Shown here piece by piece: positions 53,014 to 62,509 of a stretch of DNA of 64,000 nt (its first letter is position 1; each line of letters begins with the position of its first letter). The notes under the pieces are model-generated. The model saw nothing but the letters and a program-made list of their open reading frames with translations. It was not told the origin of the DNA and did not search any database. The position numbers were made by a program, and so were the translations under genes. Origin of the DNA: RGIG2041 sp045578865 (lineage in GTDB: Bacteria; Bacillota; Clostridia; UBA1381; UMGS1253); assembly GCA_045578865.1 (NCBI GenBank), contig JAZNLB010000008.1:79495-143494 (forward strand), in the 5' to 3' direction.

Positions 53014-54957
53014 TTACGCCGCCTTCTTTTTCTTGGTAACCAACTGTAAAACCACTGCCAACAATACAAGTGTGATACCAACGCCGTCTGTTATTGCACC
53101 GGGATATATCAGCAATAGACCGCCGAGCAGACTCAAAATACGCTGATACCAAGGCATGTCATGGAACAAATATCCTTCAAGAGAAGCAGATACAGCATAA
53201 ATGCCAAGCAAAGATGTTATACAAATCAGCACAACCTCCCATGTCGATGTATCAATAAACAACATCGCCGGATTAAGCGCAAACACATACGGCACAATGA
53301 ATGCACCAATCGCAAGTTTCGTTGCCGTAAATGCCGTCTTCATCGGGTTTGCCTGTGCAATCGCTGCACCGGCATAGGCCGCAAGGGCAACCGGCGGTGT
53401 CAAATCGGCAACAATACCGAAATAGAACACGAAGAAATGCGCCGCAATTTGCGGAACACCCATGCGTACAAGAATCGGTGCACAAGTCGCCGCCATGATA
53501 CAGTAGTTTGCCGTCGTCGGTACACCCATACCGAGTATAATACAACAAAGCATGGTTAAAAACAATGCGATGATAAGCTGACTGCCGGCAAGGGTTACAA
53601 TACCGTTAATCATAGTATTCGCAAGCCCTGTTGCAGTAATTGTACCGGCAATGATACCTGCAACACCACACGCCGCCGCAACGGTAATCATACCCTGACC
53701 GCCTGCCGCAAGCGCTTCAAGCAGTCGCTTCGGGGTTAGTCGTGTTTTCTTATTAAACATACTTACAACAATCGCAACTACGATTGCAATGGCTGCTGCA
53801 TACTGAATAGAGCGGGTACTCGTTCCCACAAGGTAAATTAAAATGATGAGCGGCAAAAGCAAATAGGCTTGCTTTAAAAGCGGGAGAAATTTTGGAAGTT
53901 CCTCCTTACTAAGACCGCGCAAGCCTTCCTTTTTCGCTTCAAGGTGCACTGTGATAAATACGCCGGCAAAATACAGAATCGCCGGCAAAATTGCACGAAC
54001 GACAATATTGCTGTACGGGACGCCGATATTCTCCGCCATCAAAAATGCCGCTGCGCCCATAATCGGCGGCATAATCTGACCGCCCGTGGAAGCAGAAGCT
54101 TCTGCTGCTGCTGCAAACTCAGGTTTGTAGCCTGTCTTTTTCATCAGCGGAATGGTTACAGAACCGGAACCTACTGTGTTTGCAACCGACGAACCGGAGA
54201 CCATACCCTCCATCGCACTGGCAACCACCGCAACCTTTGCCGGACCGCCAGAGAAACCACCAACAATTGAATTGGATATCTGAATAAAGAAATCTGCGAT
54301 TCCCGTTCTTTCTAAAAATGCACCGAAGATAATAAACACAACGATAAATTTCGAACATACATTAATCGGTGTAGAAAAAACACCTTCTTTGCTATAAAAA
54401 AGCGTACTGATAATATTGTTCAGGCGACCCGAAAACTTCGGATTCGGCAACCCCCAAACCAATGCATAAGTCACAAAGCAGCCGGCTACAATCAAAATCG
54501 GAAGTCCGACACTGCGGCGACACAACTCCAAAAGCGCAACAATAGCCACGATGCCAATTACAAGCTGATACGGCTTGAATAGAATACCTTGCTGAATAAT
54601 CGCGCGAGCATTAAATGTATAGTACAGAACCGCAGCCGTACCCAAAACCATCAACAAAACATCGTACCATGGCATATGATTTTCTTTTTGCTCACCCTTA
54701 CGCGCCGGATAAACCAAATAGCCGATAAATAAAATTAAGGCGACAAAAGAAGTCAGGCGAATTTCTTCAAGCCAACTTGCAAAGAGCGTTACATAGATAC
54801 AAAATAAAGAAAACAACGCCAATACGCATGTCACAATAACCTTCGGTATACCTGACCAAATGCGTATATTGGATTCACGGTCAAACTTTTTCATAACCGC
54901 ATCCAAATCCATCGGTTCACTTGCAACCGGTTTGGATTTCTTTTTAAACAACATCAT
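53014..54957 (-). CDS. TRAP transporter fused permease (DctQM, TAXI type)
   Basis: 647 residues. The N-terminal part (about 25-150) corresponds to the small DctQ subunit and the rest to the 12-helix DctM, with GAFLERTGIADFFIQIS, GGQIMPPIMGAAAFLMAE (about 293-310) and GMGVPTTANYCIMAA (about 478). TRAP systems use a Na+ gradient and an extracytoplasmic binding protein. The fused form pairs with TAXI binding proteins, and one is encoded 80 bases upstream. Glutamate or C4-acid uptake is possible; substrate unknown. Confidence 0.95.
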   Translation of the reverse strand: MMLFKKKSKPVASEPMDLDAVMKKFDRESNIRIWSGIPKVIVTCVLALFSLFCIYVTLFASWLEEIRLTSFVALILFIGYLVYPARKGEQKENHMPWYDVLLMVLGTAAVLYYTFNARAIIQQGILFKPYQLVIGIVAIVALLELCRRSVGLPILIVAGCFVTYALVWGLPNPKFSGRLNNIISTLFYSKEGVFSTPINVCSKFIVVFIIFGAFLERTGIADFFIQISNSIVGGFSGGPAKVAVVASAMEGMVSGSSVANTVGSGSVTIPLMKKTGYKPEFAAAAEASASTGGQIMPPIMGAAAFLMAENIGVPYSNIVVRAILPAILYFAGVFITVHLEAKKEGLRGLSKEELPKFLPLLKQAYLLLPLIILIYLVGTSTRSIQYAAAIAIVVAIVVSMFNKKTRLTPKRLLEALAAGGQGMITVAAACGVAGIIAGTITATGLANTMINGIVTLAGSQLIIALFLTMLCCIILGMGVPTTANYCIMAATCAPILVRMGVPQIAAHFFVFYFGIVADLTPPVALAAYAGAAIAQANPMKTAFTATKLAIGAFIVPYVFALNPAMLFIDTSTWEVVLICITSLLGIYAVSASLEGYLFHDMPWYQRILSLLGGLLLIYPGAITDGVGITLVLLAVVLQLVTKKKKAA

Positions 54958-54990
54958 TCTACCTCCTCAGATGTCATAATCCTAAAAGAA

Positions 54991-55016
54991 GGCTGCGGCG
55001 TAAACTCGTCGCAGCC
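54991..55016 (-). terminator. Attenuator-like hairpin between TAXI and TRAP genes
   Basis: Ten-base stem GGCTGCGACG / CGCCGCAGCC (one mismatch), then TTCTTTT on the minus strand. It would make more binding protein than permease, a usual stoichiometry. Confidence 0.65.
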
Positions 55017-55036
55017 ATCTCTATTTATGTCACAAA

Positions 55037-55993
55037 TTACTCAATAGCTACTTCAATACCTTTTGTTGCAAAATACTTTGCAGCACCCTTGTGGAACGGA
55101 GCAGCCATACCGGTTGTTGCATTTTCCAAGCTGAGTTCTGCGCCTTTTGCATGCTCACCGGTGATTGCTTCTATGTTATCAAAAATTGCTGCCGTAATAT
55201 TGTATACATCATCTTCAGATGCATCAGCACTTACAATCAAAGTTGCCTTAACAGTCACGGTTTCAACATCTTCGCTCTGGCCTTCGTATGTCCCTGCCGG
55301 GATAGTATAGGTTGTATAGAACGGGCAAGCTGCAATCAATGCATCAGCCACAGCGCCTTCAATCGGCACTAAGTATGCATTGTTCGTTGTGCAAAGTTCG
55401 GTGATTGCCGGTGTAGGCGCACCTGCTACGATAAATGCAGCATCAATTTTTCCGTCTTTGAGCGCATCTGCACTGTCAGCAAAAGACTGGTACTGTGCGT
55501 TAATATCATCTTCACTTAAACCTGCAGCACCCAAAACATCAATTGCGTTAAAGTAAACACCCGAACCCGGTGCGCCGATGGACACAGACTTACCTGCCAA
55601 ATCAGCAACGCTCATGATGGACGGATCCATTGTAACAAGCTGAACAGCTTCTGCATAAAGGCCTGCTACAACACGGAAAGAATCGACCTTGCCATCAGTT
55701 TCAAAAGAACGGGAACCTTCCCAAGCGTAAGCCATAACATCGGACTGTACGGTTCCAAGCTGATAGTTGCCTGCTGCGATACCCTGGATGTTTGCCTTAG
55801 AGCCGTCTGTGGAAACAACAGTCGTCAAAACGCCTGCGTTATTGGTAATATACTGGCCGAGCACACCGCCGTAACCATAGTATGTACCGGAAGTACCACC
55901 TGTACCCATCGTCATCTTTGTGCCAGCACCGCCACAAGCTGCTAATGCAACGAGCAGTACACATACAAGCACTACACTAATAAATTTTTTCAT
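55037..55993 (-). CDS. TAXI family TRAP transporter solute-binding lipoprotein
   Basis: 318 residues: lipoprotein signal with the lipobox LAAC (about 19-22), then the TAXI signature MGTGGTSGTYYGYGGVLGQYI near 32-52, DVMAYAWEG, KSVSIGAPGSGVYFNA and TGMAAPFHKGAAKYF near the end. Captures the substrate outside the membrane and passes it to the fused permease encoded next. ATG at 55993 has GGAGGAG upstream; the longer frame from 56008 is less likely. Confidence 0.95.
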   Translation of the reverse strand: MKKFISVVLVCVLLVALAACGGAGTKMTMGTGGTSGTYYGYGGVLGQYITNNAGVLTTVVSTDGSKANIQGIAAGNYQLGTVQSDVMAYAWEGSRSFETDGKVDSFRVVAGLYAEAVQLVTMDPSIMSVADLAGKSVSIGAPGSGVYFNAIDVLGAAGLSEDDINAQYQSFADSADALKDGKIDAAFIVAGAPTPAITELCTTNNAYLVPIEGAVADALIAACPFYTTYTIPAGTYEGQSEDVETVTVKATLIVSADASEDDVYNITAAIFDNIEAITGEHAKGAELSLENATTGMAAPFHKGAAKYFATKGIEVAIE

Positions 55994-56027
55994 AATATTC
56001 TCCTCCAATATAATAATAACTTAGTCA

Positions 56028-56056
56028 ATTATATCATATAACTTTCAATTTAGCAA
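56028..56056 (-). promoter_or_regulatory. Sigma-A promoter of the TAXI-TRAP operon
   Basis: TTGCTA, a 17-base spacer, and TATAAT preceded by TGA. Confidence 0.65.
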
Positions 56057-56195
56057 TATAATTATTTGTTTTCATTGTAAGCATATAAAACAATCGTTAC
56101 ACAACAAGTTTACAAGTGTACTTAAAATCTATTCAATTTTTTGCAAATGGACAAATAAACAACCGCCTGCATAGGACAGGTCTTTACGAATGGTT

Positions 56196-57173
56196 CTATC
56201 GTTCTTCTCTGAAATAATGCAGACCGAGCGCCGCCGGTGGCTGATTTTCCTTTTTATCACGAATACTTGTGATGACAAGCACCAAAATCGTTACCACATA
56301 CGGAAGCATCTCAAAGAGTTTTTTGATGCTGACCGTAATATTCGGAATATATGTCGGGATAACATATAAAAAGCCAAACAAAATCGAACCGAGAATACTG
56401 ATGCTAGGGCGCCATACGGAAAAGATTACAAGCGCAATCGAAAGCCAACCACGGTCACCAAAACCGTTATTGGACCAAACACCGTTTGCATAGTCCATAA
56501 CATAGTACAAGCCGCCAAGTCCTGCAATCGCACTGCCGATGCATGTTGTCAGATACTTATACTTTGTTACATCAATGCCTGCGGCATCCGCCGTTTCCGG
56601 ACTTTCACCCACTGCGCGCAAATGCAGGCCGACTCTGGTTTTATTTAAAATATGCGAACTTACAAGTGCAATTACAATCGCAACATACACCAAAAATCCA
56701 TAGGAAAGAAAAATATCTCCGAACCAACCGAAACTACTTGCAAACGGCAGCTGTGTTTTAAAAAGCATGCTCGTTTTCGAAAGCGATATGGACGGCACAT
56801 CTGTATTTACCAATTTAATGAGTGAACCGCCGAAGAAGTTACCGATACCGATACCAAATGTTGTCAGTGCAAGACCGGTTACATTCTGATTTGCTCGAAG
56901 CGTTACTGTCAGAAAGCAATAAACCAACCCCATCAAAGCAGAACCAAGCAAGCAACAGAATAGCGGTATTAAAATTGCCAAAAACGGATTGAGCGTTGTT
57001 ACCGCATTTTCATACAAAAATGAACCTGCAACACCACTGATAGCGCCCACATACATAATACCAGGAATACCCAAATTCAAATGGCCGGACTTCTCCGTCA
57101 AAATCTCACCGGTGGAACCAAAGAGCAAAGGCGTGCCCTGCATAACCGCACGCTGAATAATTGTAGATAGCAT
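56196..57173 (-). CDS. Nucleoside-type ABC transporter permease (second)
   Basis: 325 residues, about eight to ten membrane helices, with GTPLLFGSTGEILTEKSGHLNLGIPGIMYVGA at the N-terminus (the BPD_transp_2 / YufQ-NupQ pattern) and AVGESPETADAAGIDV near 200. Forms half of the membrane channel for the BMP-type nucleoside importer. Starts directly after the first permease gene ends, with no gap. Confidence 0.93.
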   Translation of the reverse strand: MLSTIIQRAVMQGTPLLFGSTGEILTEKSGHLNLGIPGIMYVGAISGVAGSFLYENAVTTLNPFLAILIPLFCCLLGSALMGLVYCFLTVTLRANQNVTGLALTTFGIGIGNFFGGSLIKLVNTDVPSISLSKTSMLFKTQLPFASSFGWFGDIFLSYGFLVYVAIVIALVSSHILNKTRVGLHLRAVGESPETADAAGIDVTKYKYLTTCIGSAIAGLGGLYYVMDYANGVWSNNGFGDRGWLSIALVIFSVWRPSISILGSILFGFLYVIPTYIPNITVSIKKLFEMLPYVVTILVLVITSIRDKKENQPPAALGLHYFREER

Positions 57174-58283
57174 TTACTTTACCTCCCCGCTCTGTTTGTT
57201 ACGCTTCAATGTATAATTGATAAAGAATTCCGAACCGATAATAAAGAAAATGATAATACCTGTTATGATATCCGAGAAGGCATCATTTAATCTGTAAACC
57301 TCCGAAATCTTAGAAGCGCCCTTTTCCAAAAAGACAATCAGAAGCGAAGTAAGCACCATGAAAATCGGGTTAAACTTCGCCAGCCACGAAACCATGATTG
57401 CCGTAAACCCTCTTCCACCCGATGTATCGCTTTTAAGCGAATGATCCGTGCCTGCAACAAGCAGAAATCCCGCCAAACCGCAAAGTGCGCCGGAAATCGC
57501 CATCGTACGCAAGATAACTTTCTTTACATTGATACCGATATATTTTGCTGTATTTTCACTTTCGCCGACAACGGAAATCTCATAACCCTGCTTGCTATAC
57601 TTAAAATAAATATACATTACAACCGTCAAGACAACAACAACTAAAATATTAAATAGATACTTTTGTCCAAACAATGTCGGCAGCTGCCCAAACTCTAATG
57701 TTCTCGGCGTACCAGAACCTTTTGGCACAGACCATTCAAGTGTAAAATAGGCTACGAGTTGTACAGCAATATAGTTCATCATCAGCGTAAATAATGTTTC
57801 ATTTGAATTAAAACGCGTCTTAAAATACGCCGGCACTAAACCCCAGATTGCACCTGCAGCTATACCTGTAATCAGCATGATTAAAATCAGAATCGGCGTT
57901 GGTAACTTATCGCCGATAAAAATCATACAGGTTGCTGTGGCTAAACCGCCGATTAAAATCTGACCTTCGCCACCAATGTTCCAAAATCGCATCTTAAATG
58001 CAGGCGTTACCGCCAGTGCCACACAAAGCAAAATCGCCGCATTCTGCAAAAGATTCCAAGTAAGTCTAGGTGTACCTACCGCACCCTTCGCCATCGTTAC
58101 ATAAACTTCAAGTGGATTTAAGTCCGTCAAAAGCACCGTAACTACACCGCAAACAACCAATGCAAACAGAACGGACAAAACGCGAATCAACCAACTTTTC
58201 CACCAAACAATGTCGTCGCGCTTTGAAATATGAAACGGCGCGGAGTGTATCGCAGTTATCAGTTTTGTATCTATCTTATTCAT
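57174..58283 (-). CDS. Nucleoside-type ABC transporter permease (first)
   Basis: About 369 residues; eight to ten helices with AVTPAFKMRFWNIGGEGQILIGGLATA (about 98-120), GLVPAYFKTRFNSNETLFTLMMNYIA and SVVGESENTAKYIGINV near 240. YufP/NupP-like partner of the neighbouring permease. ATG at 58283 overlaps the end of the ATPase gene by eight bases; GTG at 58295 is an alternative start. Confidence 0.93.
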   Translation of the reverse strand: MNKIDTKLITAIHSAPFHISKRDDIVWWKSWLIRVLSVLFALVVCGVVTVLLTDLNPLEVYVTMAKGAVGTPRLTWNLLQNAAILLCVALAVTPAFKMRFWNIGGEGQILIGGLATATCMIFIGDKLPTPILILIMLITGIAAGAIWGLVPAYFKTRFNSNETLFTLMMNYIAVQLVAYFTLEWSVPKGSGTPRTLEFGQLPTLFGQKYLFNILVVVVLTVVMYIYFKYSKQGYEISVVGESENTAKYIGINVKKVILRTMAISGALCGLAGFLLVAGTDHSLKSDTSGGRGFTAIMVSWLAKFNPIFMVLTSLLIVFLEKGASKISEVYRLNDAFSDIITGIIIFFIIGSEFFINYTLKRNKQSGEVK

Positions 58284-59829
58284 GTGCAGCGTCACTCCCT
58301 TCCGGCGTTGTATTCGATTTCGTCATCAAAAGGCCAATCTCTTCTTTCGTTGCCGTTCTGCCGTCAACTATATCGGCAATGCGACCCCCGCCAATGACAA
58401 CAATTCTGTCACAAAGTTCAAGCAAAACATCCAAGTCCTCGCCGACAAAAATCACGGCTACGCCATTTTTCTTTTGCTCATTGAGCAAATTATAAATCGT
58501 GTATGACGAGTTAATGTCCAAGCCGCGCACCGGATAAGCTGCCATCAGCACCGTCGGTGCAGATGCAATTTCACGGCCAACCAAAATCTTTTGCACATTA
58601 CCGCCCGAAAGTCGTCTTACCGGCGTATTGACCGACGGCGTAACAACTTCTAGACGATCAATAATTTCCTCCGCAAGCGTTTTCGGACCTTTCTTCTGCA
58701 AAAAGATGGACTTGCCCTTTTTATAACTGCGAAGCATGATATTGTCTACGATGTCCATGTTGCCGACCAAACCCATGCCGAGTCTATCCTCCGGCACAAA
58801 TGCCAGACGAACGCCCATCTGTCGGATTTCCAGCGGCGTTTTATCGCGCAGATTTTCCTTTTCGCCATTTTTAGGGTTGTTGTAAACCACGCTACCCTCG
58901 CTTAAATGTTGCAATCCGGCAATCGCTTCCAAAAGCTCGCGCTGACCGCTGCCGGCAATACCCGCAATACCCAAAATCTCACCGGAACGCGCAGTAAAGG
59001 ATACATTGTCGAGCACCTTTACACCCTCGCGGTTTACGCAAGAAATCCCGTCAACGACCAGTCGATCTGCACAGTTTTGCGGTTCGCTTCTTTCGATGTT
59101 GAGCGAAATCTTCTTTCCCACCATCATTTCGGTAAGTTGCTCCTCGTTTGTCTTTGCAGTTTCTACCGTGCCTATGTATTCGCCTTTTCGCAATACGGCA
59201 ACGCTGTCCGAAAGCGAAAGCACCTCGTGGAGTTTATGCGTGATGATAATAATAGACTTGCCGTCCTTTTTCATGTTGCGAAGTACCGCAAACAATTTTA
59301 CGGTTTCCTGCGGTGTAAGCACCGCAGTCGGCTCATCCAAAATCAATATGTCTGCCCCTCGAAACAACACCTTGATAATTTCTACCGTCTGTTTTTCGGA
59401 AACTGACATCTCATATATCTTCTTGTACGGGTCTAATTCAAAGCCGTATAGCGCAGTAATCGCCTTTATCTTTTCAATATACTTAGGCATATCAAAGCCT
59501 TCTTCGTCTTCAAGACCTAATACAATATTTTCAGCCGCACTAAAAACATTCACTAGCTTAAAGTGCTGATGAATCATGCCGATTTTGTAGTTAAATGCAT
59601 CCTTCGGCGAAGCAATCTCTACCGGATTTCCATCAATATAAATCTGCCCGCTGTCCGGATAATAAATGCCCGAAACCATATTCATCAGCGTTGTTTTACC
59701 GCTGCCGTTTTCGCCGAGCACGGACAAAATTTCGCCCTTCTTAACTTGCAGGGAAACATTTTTGTTCGCAACAACACGACCAAATGTCTTTGTTACATTT
59801 TTTAGTTCGAGTGCAATTTTCTGTTCCAT
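58276..59829 (-). CDS. Nucleoside-type ABC transporter ATPase, two domains
   Basis: 517 residues with two ABC domains in tandem. The first has Walker A GENGSGKTT (about 34-42) and Walker B ILILDEPTAVLTP (about 155); the second has a weaker loop GIAGSGQREL (about 282), signature RLSGGNVQKI (about 398), and a degenerate Walker B. This pattern is typical of simple-sugar/nucleoside importers (YufO/NupO), where only one site is fully active. ATG at 59829 has GGAG six bases upstream; ATG at 59841 is an alternative. Confidence 0.95.
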   Translation of the reverse strand: MEQKIALELKNVTKTFGRVVANKNVSLQVKKGEILSVLGENGSGKTTLMNMVSGIYYPDSGQIYIDGNPVEIASPKDAFNYKIGMIHQHFKLVNVFSAAENIVLGLEDEEGFDMPKYIEKIKAITALYGFELDPYKKIYEMSVSEKQTVEIIKVLFRGADILILDEPTAVLTPQETVKLFAVLRNMKKDGKSIIIITHKLHEVLSLSDSVAVLRKGEYIGTVETAKTNEEQLTEMMVGKKISLNIERSEPQNCADRLVVDGISCVNREGVKVLDNVSFTARSGEILGIAGIAGSGQRELLEAIAGLQHLSEGSVVYNNPKNGEKENLRDKTPLEIRQMGVRLAFVPEDRLGMGLVGNMDIVDNIMLRSYKKGKSIFLQKKGPKTLAEEIIDRLEVVTPSVNTPVRRLSGGNVQKILVGREIASAPTVLMAAYPVRGLDINSSYTIYNLLNEQKKNGVAVIFVGEDLDVLLELCDRIVVIGGGRIADIVDGRTATKEEIGLLMTKSNTTPEGSDAAHE

Positions 59830-59907
59830 ATGCCTCTCCATCTCATTATATTTTTACTCTTTTACAAATGCAAATAACTGCGCTTGTAAAAAAGCAAAAA
59901 ATTTAAG

Positions 59908-59938
59908 ATAGAGCGGAGAAGAAACTTCCCCGCTCTAT
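59908..59938 (-). terminator. Attenuator-like hairpin after the BMP gene
   Basis: ATAGAGCGG / CCGCTCTAT with an inner GAAG/CTTC, then CTTAAATTTTTT on the minus strand. It lies between the binding-protein gene and the ATPase gene and may set a high ratio of binding protein. Confidence 0.7.
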
Positions 59939-59952
59939 TCATAAATTACAAA

Positions 59953-61158
59953 TTAGAACATGCTGTTGAGCAGTGTAATACCGTCAATCTGCATATCGAA
60001 GTACGGTGCAGAACGATATTCGGATTCATGGAAGTAACCATCTGCTATAACTTCTGTATCCGGTGTGTAGTTTGCATCTGTATCAACATCAGCCATATAG
60101 GATGTAAGTGCTTCACCCTTAACGGTAAATGTAGCGGTATCAAACACCTTGATTTCGCCGGAAATCAACTTTTCCTTTGCAGCGTTGATCGCATCCTGTG
60201 TACCTGCTGCTGCAGCCTGCTCGTTCACTTCTGTAAGTGCAACGGAACCTGCTTCGAAACCTTCGCACCAGTCAGCCGGGATTTCTTCGCCCTTGTTTAC
60301 TGCGTTGATGATAAACTTAAAGTACGGAGCCCAGTCAATTCTGGAAGATACGATAAAGGTGTTCGGGCAAGCAGCCTTTGTACTGCCGTTGTAAGAAACA
60401 TTCGGCACGCCTGCATTTTCACATGCAGTCGGAGCACCCATAGAGTCAGCATGCTGGCTGATGAGTACACAGTTGTTGCTCAAAAGTTTTGTTGCAGCTT
60501 CCTTTTCAAGTGCTTCGTCATACCAGCTGCCTGTGAACTGAACTTCCATCGTTGCGCTCGGGCAAACAGATCTAGCACCGAGGAAGAAAGAAGTATAACC
60601 GGAAATAACTTCTGCATATGTGAATGCACCTACATAACCGATTTTCGCCTGTTCAGCCGTAATCTTACCACTCTCAATCATTTCGTTGAGCTTCATACCT
60701 GCTGCAATACCTGCGAGGTATCTGCCTTCGTAGATGGAAGCAAAAGCATTATGGAAGTTCGGGATGTTTTCGGTGTGTGCAGTTGTACCTGTTGCATGGC
60801 AGAACTGTACATCCGGGAACTCTTTTGCAGCCTTGAGCATATACGGCTCATGACCAAAGGAGTTAGCGAATACGATGTTGCAACCCTGGTCAGCCAGGTC
60901 TGCAGCTGCTTCATAGCACTCGTTACCTTCCGGAACATTTGTCTTAAAGACTACCTGCTCAGCGGTGAGGCCAAGCTCTTCCGTTGCAGCCTTTGCTGCA
61001 TCGAGGAAGTTTTTGTCGTAGGTGGAGTTTTCATCGTGCAAGAAAATAAAGCCGATTTTAAACTCGGAGTCTACGGTTTCGTTACCGCAAGATGTAAATG
61101 TTGCTACGCAAGCAAACATCATTACGGCCACGAGGAGTAATGAAAGTACTTTTTTCAT
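59953..61158 (-). CDS. BMP family nucleoside-binding lipoprotein
   Basis: 401 residues: signal peptide with lipobox TSC (Cys about 25), then the BMP domain with IGFIFLHDENSTYDKNFLDAA (about 36-56), GCNIVFANSFGHEP, EGRYLAGIAAGMK and IGYVGAFTYAEVISGYTSFFLG. Family members such as PnrA and NupN bind purine nucleosides. ATG at 61158 has GCAGGAGGGTG upstream, so the long N-terminal extension from 61401 is not real. First gene of a four-gene importer operon. Confidence 0.95.
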   Translation of the reverse strand: MKKVLSLLLVAVMMFACVATFTSCGNETVDSEFKIGFIFLHDENSTYDKNFLDAAKAATEELGLTAEQVVFKTNVPEGNECYEAAADLADQGCNIVFANSFGHEPYMLKAAKEFPDVQFCHATGTTAHTENIPNFHNAFASIYEGRYLAGIAAGMKLNEMIESGKITAEQAKIGYVGAFTYAEVISGYTSFFLGARSVCPSATMEVQFTGSWYDEALEKEAATKLLSNNCVLISQHADSMGAPTACENAGVPNVSYNGSTKAACPNTFIVSSRIDWAPYFKFIINAVNKGEEIPADWCEGFEAGSVALTEVNEQAAAAGTQDAINAAKEKLISGEIKVFDTATFTVKGEALTSYMADVDTDANYTPDTEVIADGYFHESEYRSAPYFDMQIDGITLLNSMF

Positions 61159-61228
61159 TGGAAACACCCTCCTGCCTTTTGGCAAAATTATTTGTGTAAA
61201 TAATAAATTATTTACATCTTTCGATAAA

Positions 61229-61257
61229 ATTCTAGCATACCACTCCAAGAAAGTCAA
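61229..61257 (-). promoter_or_regulatory. Sigma-A promoter of the BMP importer operon
   Basis: TTGACT (61257-61252), 17-base spacer, TAGAAT (61234-61229), with TGC before the -10. Confidence 0.8.
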
Positions 61258-61275
61258 CAAAATTCTCATCTTTTC

Positions 61276-61302
61276 GTTACATTTTTGAAACAAAATCGTA
61301 AC
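61276..61302. promoter_or_regulatory. Inverted repeat upstream of the BMP promoter
   Basis: GTTACATTTT and AAAATCGTAAC form an imperfect inverted repeat (one extra base) 18 bases upstream of the -35 box. The place suits an activator site, but it is close to the 3' end of the histidinol-phosphatase gene and could simply be part of its terminator. Confidence 0.3.
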
Positions 61303-61315
61303 ATTGCATACACGA

Positions 61316-62116
61316 TTATAAATTTCGCTTGACAAACGCACCGCGAGTAAATTCATACACGCAATTAAAGCCGATATTTCGCAATATTTTTTCAGTTTCA
61401 TTAAAATAAAAATCCAAATGCTGCGCGCTATGACAGTCTGAGGACAAAACCACTCTGCTCCCCAGCTTATTTAATATGTACAAAAGGTTTTCCGCAGGAT
61501 ACGGACTTGTTCTGTAGCCTCTGCAAACTGCGCCCGTATTGACTTCGAACACACATCCGCTTCGCGCCGCTTTTTCTATGTACGCTTCAGCCAACTTTTC
61601 GTATAGCGGTTTGCCCAAAAACATCGGTGCATCCGTTTCATCAAACTTGGTTATCAAATCAAAATGCCCCACAATGTCCGGTTTTCTGGTTAGAATATAG
61701 TCCACGAAATCTTTATAATAAATATCCGCCATACGCAGCGGATCACCACCGCAAGCAGCAACAGTCTCACGAAGGCTTTTTTCATCCATATCCACAGTGC
61801 AGTACTTTCCGCCTGCCCGAACATAGTGTGCACTGCCGAGAATGTAGTCAAAACGACTGCGGTCTGCCTGTGCGAACGCATCCTCTTCAACGCCGCAGTA
61901 AATTTCAATTTTCCCCTTATACTTTTCTTTAAGTTCGTTAATTTTTGAAATATAACCTTCGGTATCTTTTATACAGTAGGATAAATCAAACGGAGTATAG
62001 GCATGTCCCGAAAAGCCAAGCGTTCGAAAACCTTTATCAATGGCATATAAAACCATTTCCTCCGGCGTATTGACCCCATCACAAAAGTTTGTATGTGTAT
62101 GATAGTTTGTCAGCAT
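61316..62116 (-). CDS. PHP-type histidinol-phosphatase (HisK-like)
   Basis: 266 residues with PHP metal motifs: NYHTHTNFCDG (about 4-14), GFSGHAYTPFD (about 37), YCGVEEDA (about 75), GSAHYV (about 97), GHFDLI (about 152), EVNTGA and SSDCHSAQHLDFY near 230. Matches the HisJ/HisK histidinol-phosphatase family, which acts in histidine synthesis, although no his genes are in view and other phosphate esters are possible. ATG at 62116 is eight bases after GGGGGG; the frame from 62182 is less likely. Confidence 0.88.
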   Translation of the reverse strand: MLTNYHTHTNFCDGVNTPEEMVLYAIDKGFRTLGFSGHAYTPFDLSYCIKDTEGYISKINELKEKYKGKIEIYCGVEEDAFAQADRSRFDYILGSAHYVRAGGKYCTVDMDEKSLRETVAACGGDPLRMADIYYKDFVDYILTRKPDIVGHFDLITKFDETDAPMFLGKPLYEKLAEAYIEKAARSGCVFEVNTGAVCRGYRTSPYPAENLLYILNKLGSRVVLSSDCHSAQHLDFYFNETEKILRNIGFNCVYEFTRGAFVKRNL

Positions 62117-62242
62117 GGTTTCCCCCCGTTCTTTGAAACATCCGCAAATACTCAGGATATGCCTTCCCGTTTCATACAGCAAATCTACGCATATCCGCCC
62201 ACCGATATTTCTCCGTTAAAATCCTGTAGTTATCTTACTCCA

Positions 62243-62270
62243 ATTATATCATAAACACCGAATATTTCAA
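62243..62270 (-). promoter_or_regulatory. Sigma-A promoter of the histidinol-phosphatase gene
   Basis: TTGAAA, a 16-base spacer, TATAAT with TGA before it. Confidence 0.65.
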
Positions 62271-62281
62271 TACAACAAATG

Positions 62282-62304
62282 AAAAAAGCGCCAAAGGGCG
62301 CCTT
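62282..62304 (-). terminator. Terminator hairpin in the 62.4 kb intergenic region
   Basis: Minus strand AAGGCGCC, loop CTTT, GGCGCTTT followed by TTTT: eight pairs with one G-T and a good T-run. Lies upstream of the histidinol-phosphatase promoter. Confidence 0.75.
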
Positions 62305-62355
62305 CATTTAGGGAGAAATCGGTTTTAGCCGGTAATTTACCGAAAATAGTTCACA

Positions 62356-62394
62356 AAAAATCTGCATTATACGCGAGTATAATGCAGATTTTTA
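62356..62394. repeat. Hairpin repeat, second copy (17-base stem)
   Basis: A perfect palindrome AAAAATCTGCATTATAC, loop GCGA, GTATAATGCAGATTTTT. The core GCATTATACGC-AGTATAATGC is shared with 33929-33964. T-runs on both strands mean it can terminate in both directions. Confidence 0.8.
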
Positions 62395-62479
62395 TGTTCC
62401 TCTTTCCGACAAAATTTCTCGTCTAAAACTGCCCCGGGCACCTTAAAAGGTAATAGTTTGGATGAAGAACAAGGCAAAA

Positions 62480-62509
62480 GCGACCGATATCCTTGCGGAT
62501 TTCGGTCGC
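62480..62509. terminator. Hairpin near the Na/Pi transporter 3' end
   Basis: GCGACCGATATCC, loop TTGC, GGATTTCGGTCGC: 12 of 13 pairs. On the minus strand it is followed by TTTTGCC, so it is a moderate terminator candidate about 100 bases past the transporter stop. Confidence 0.55.

Noticed and set aside
60028..61140. 370-codon Cys-rich open frame on the plus strand
   Set aside because: It is antisense to the clear BMP lipoprotein gene; the odd Cys-rich composition is the mirror of Ala/Thr/Ser codons of that gene.
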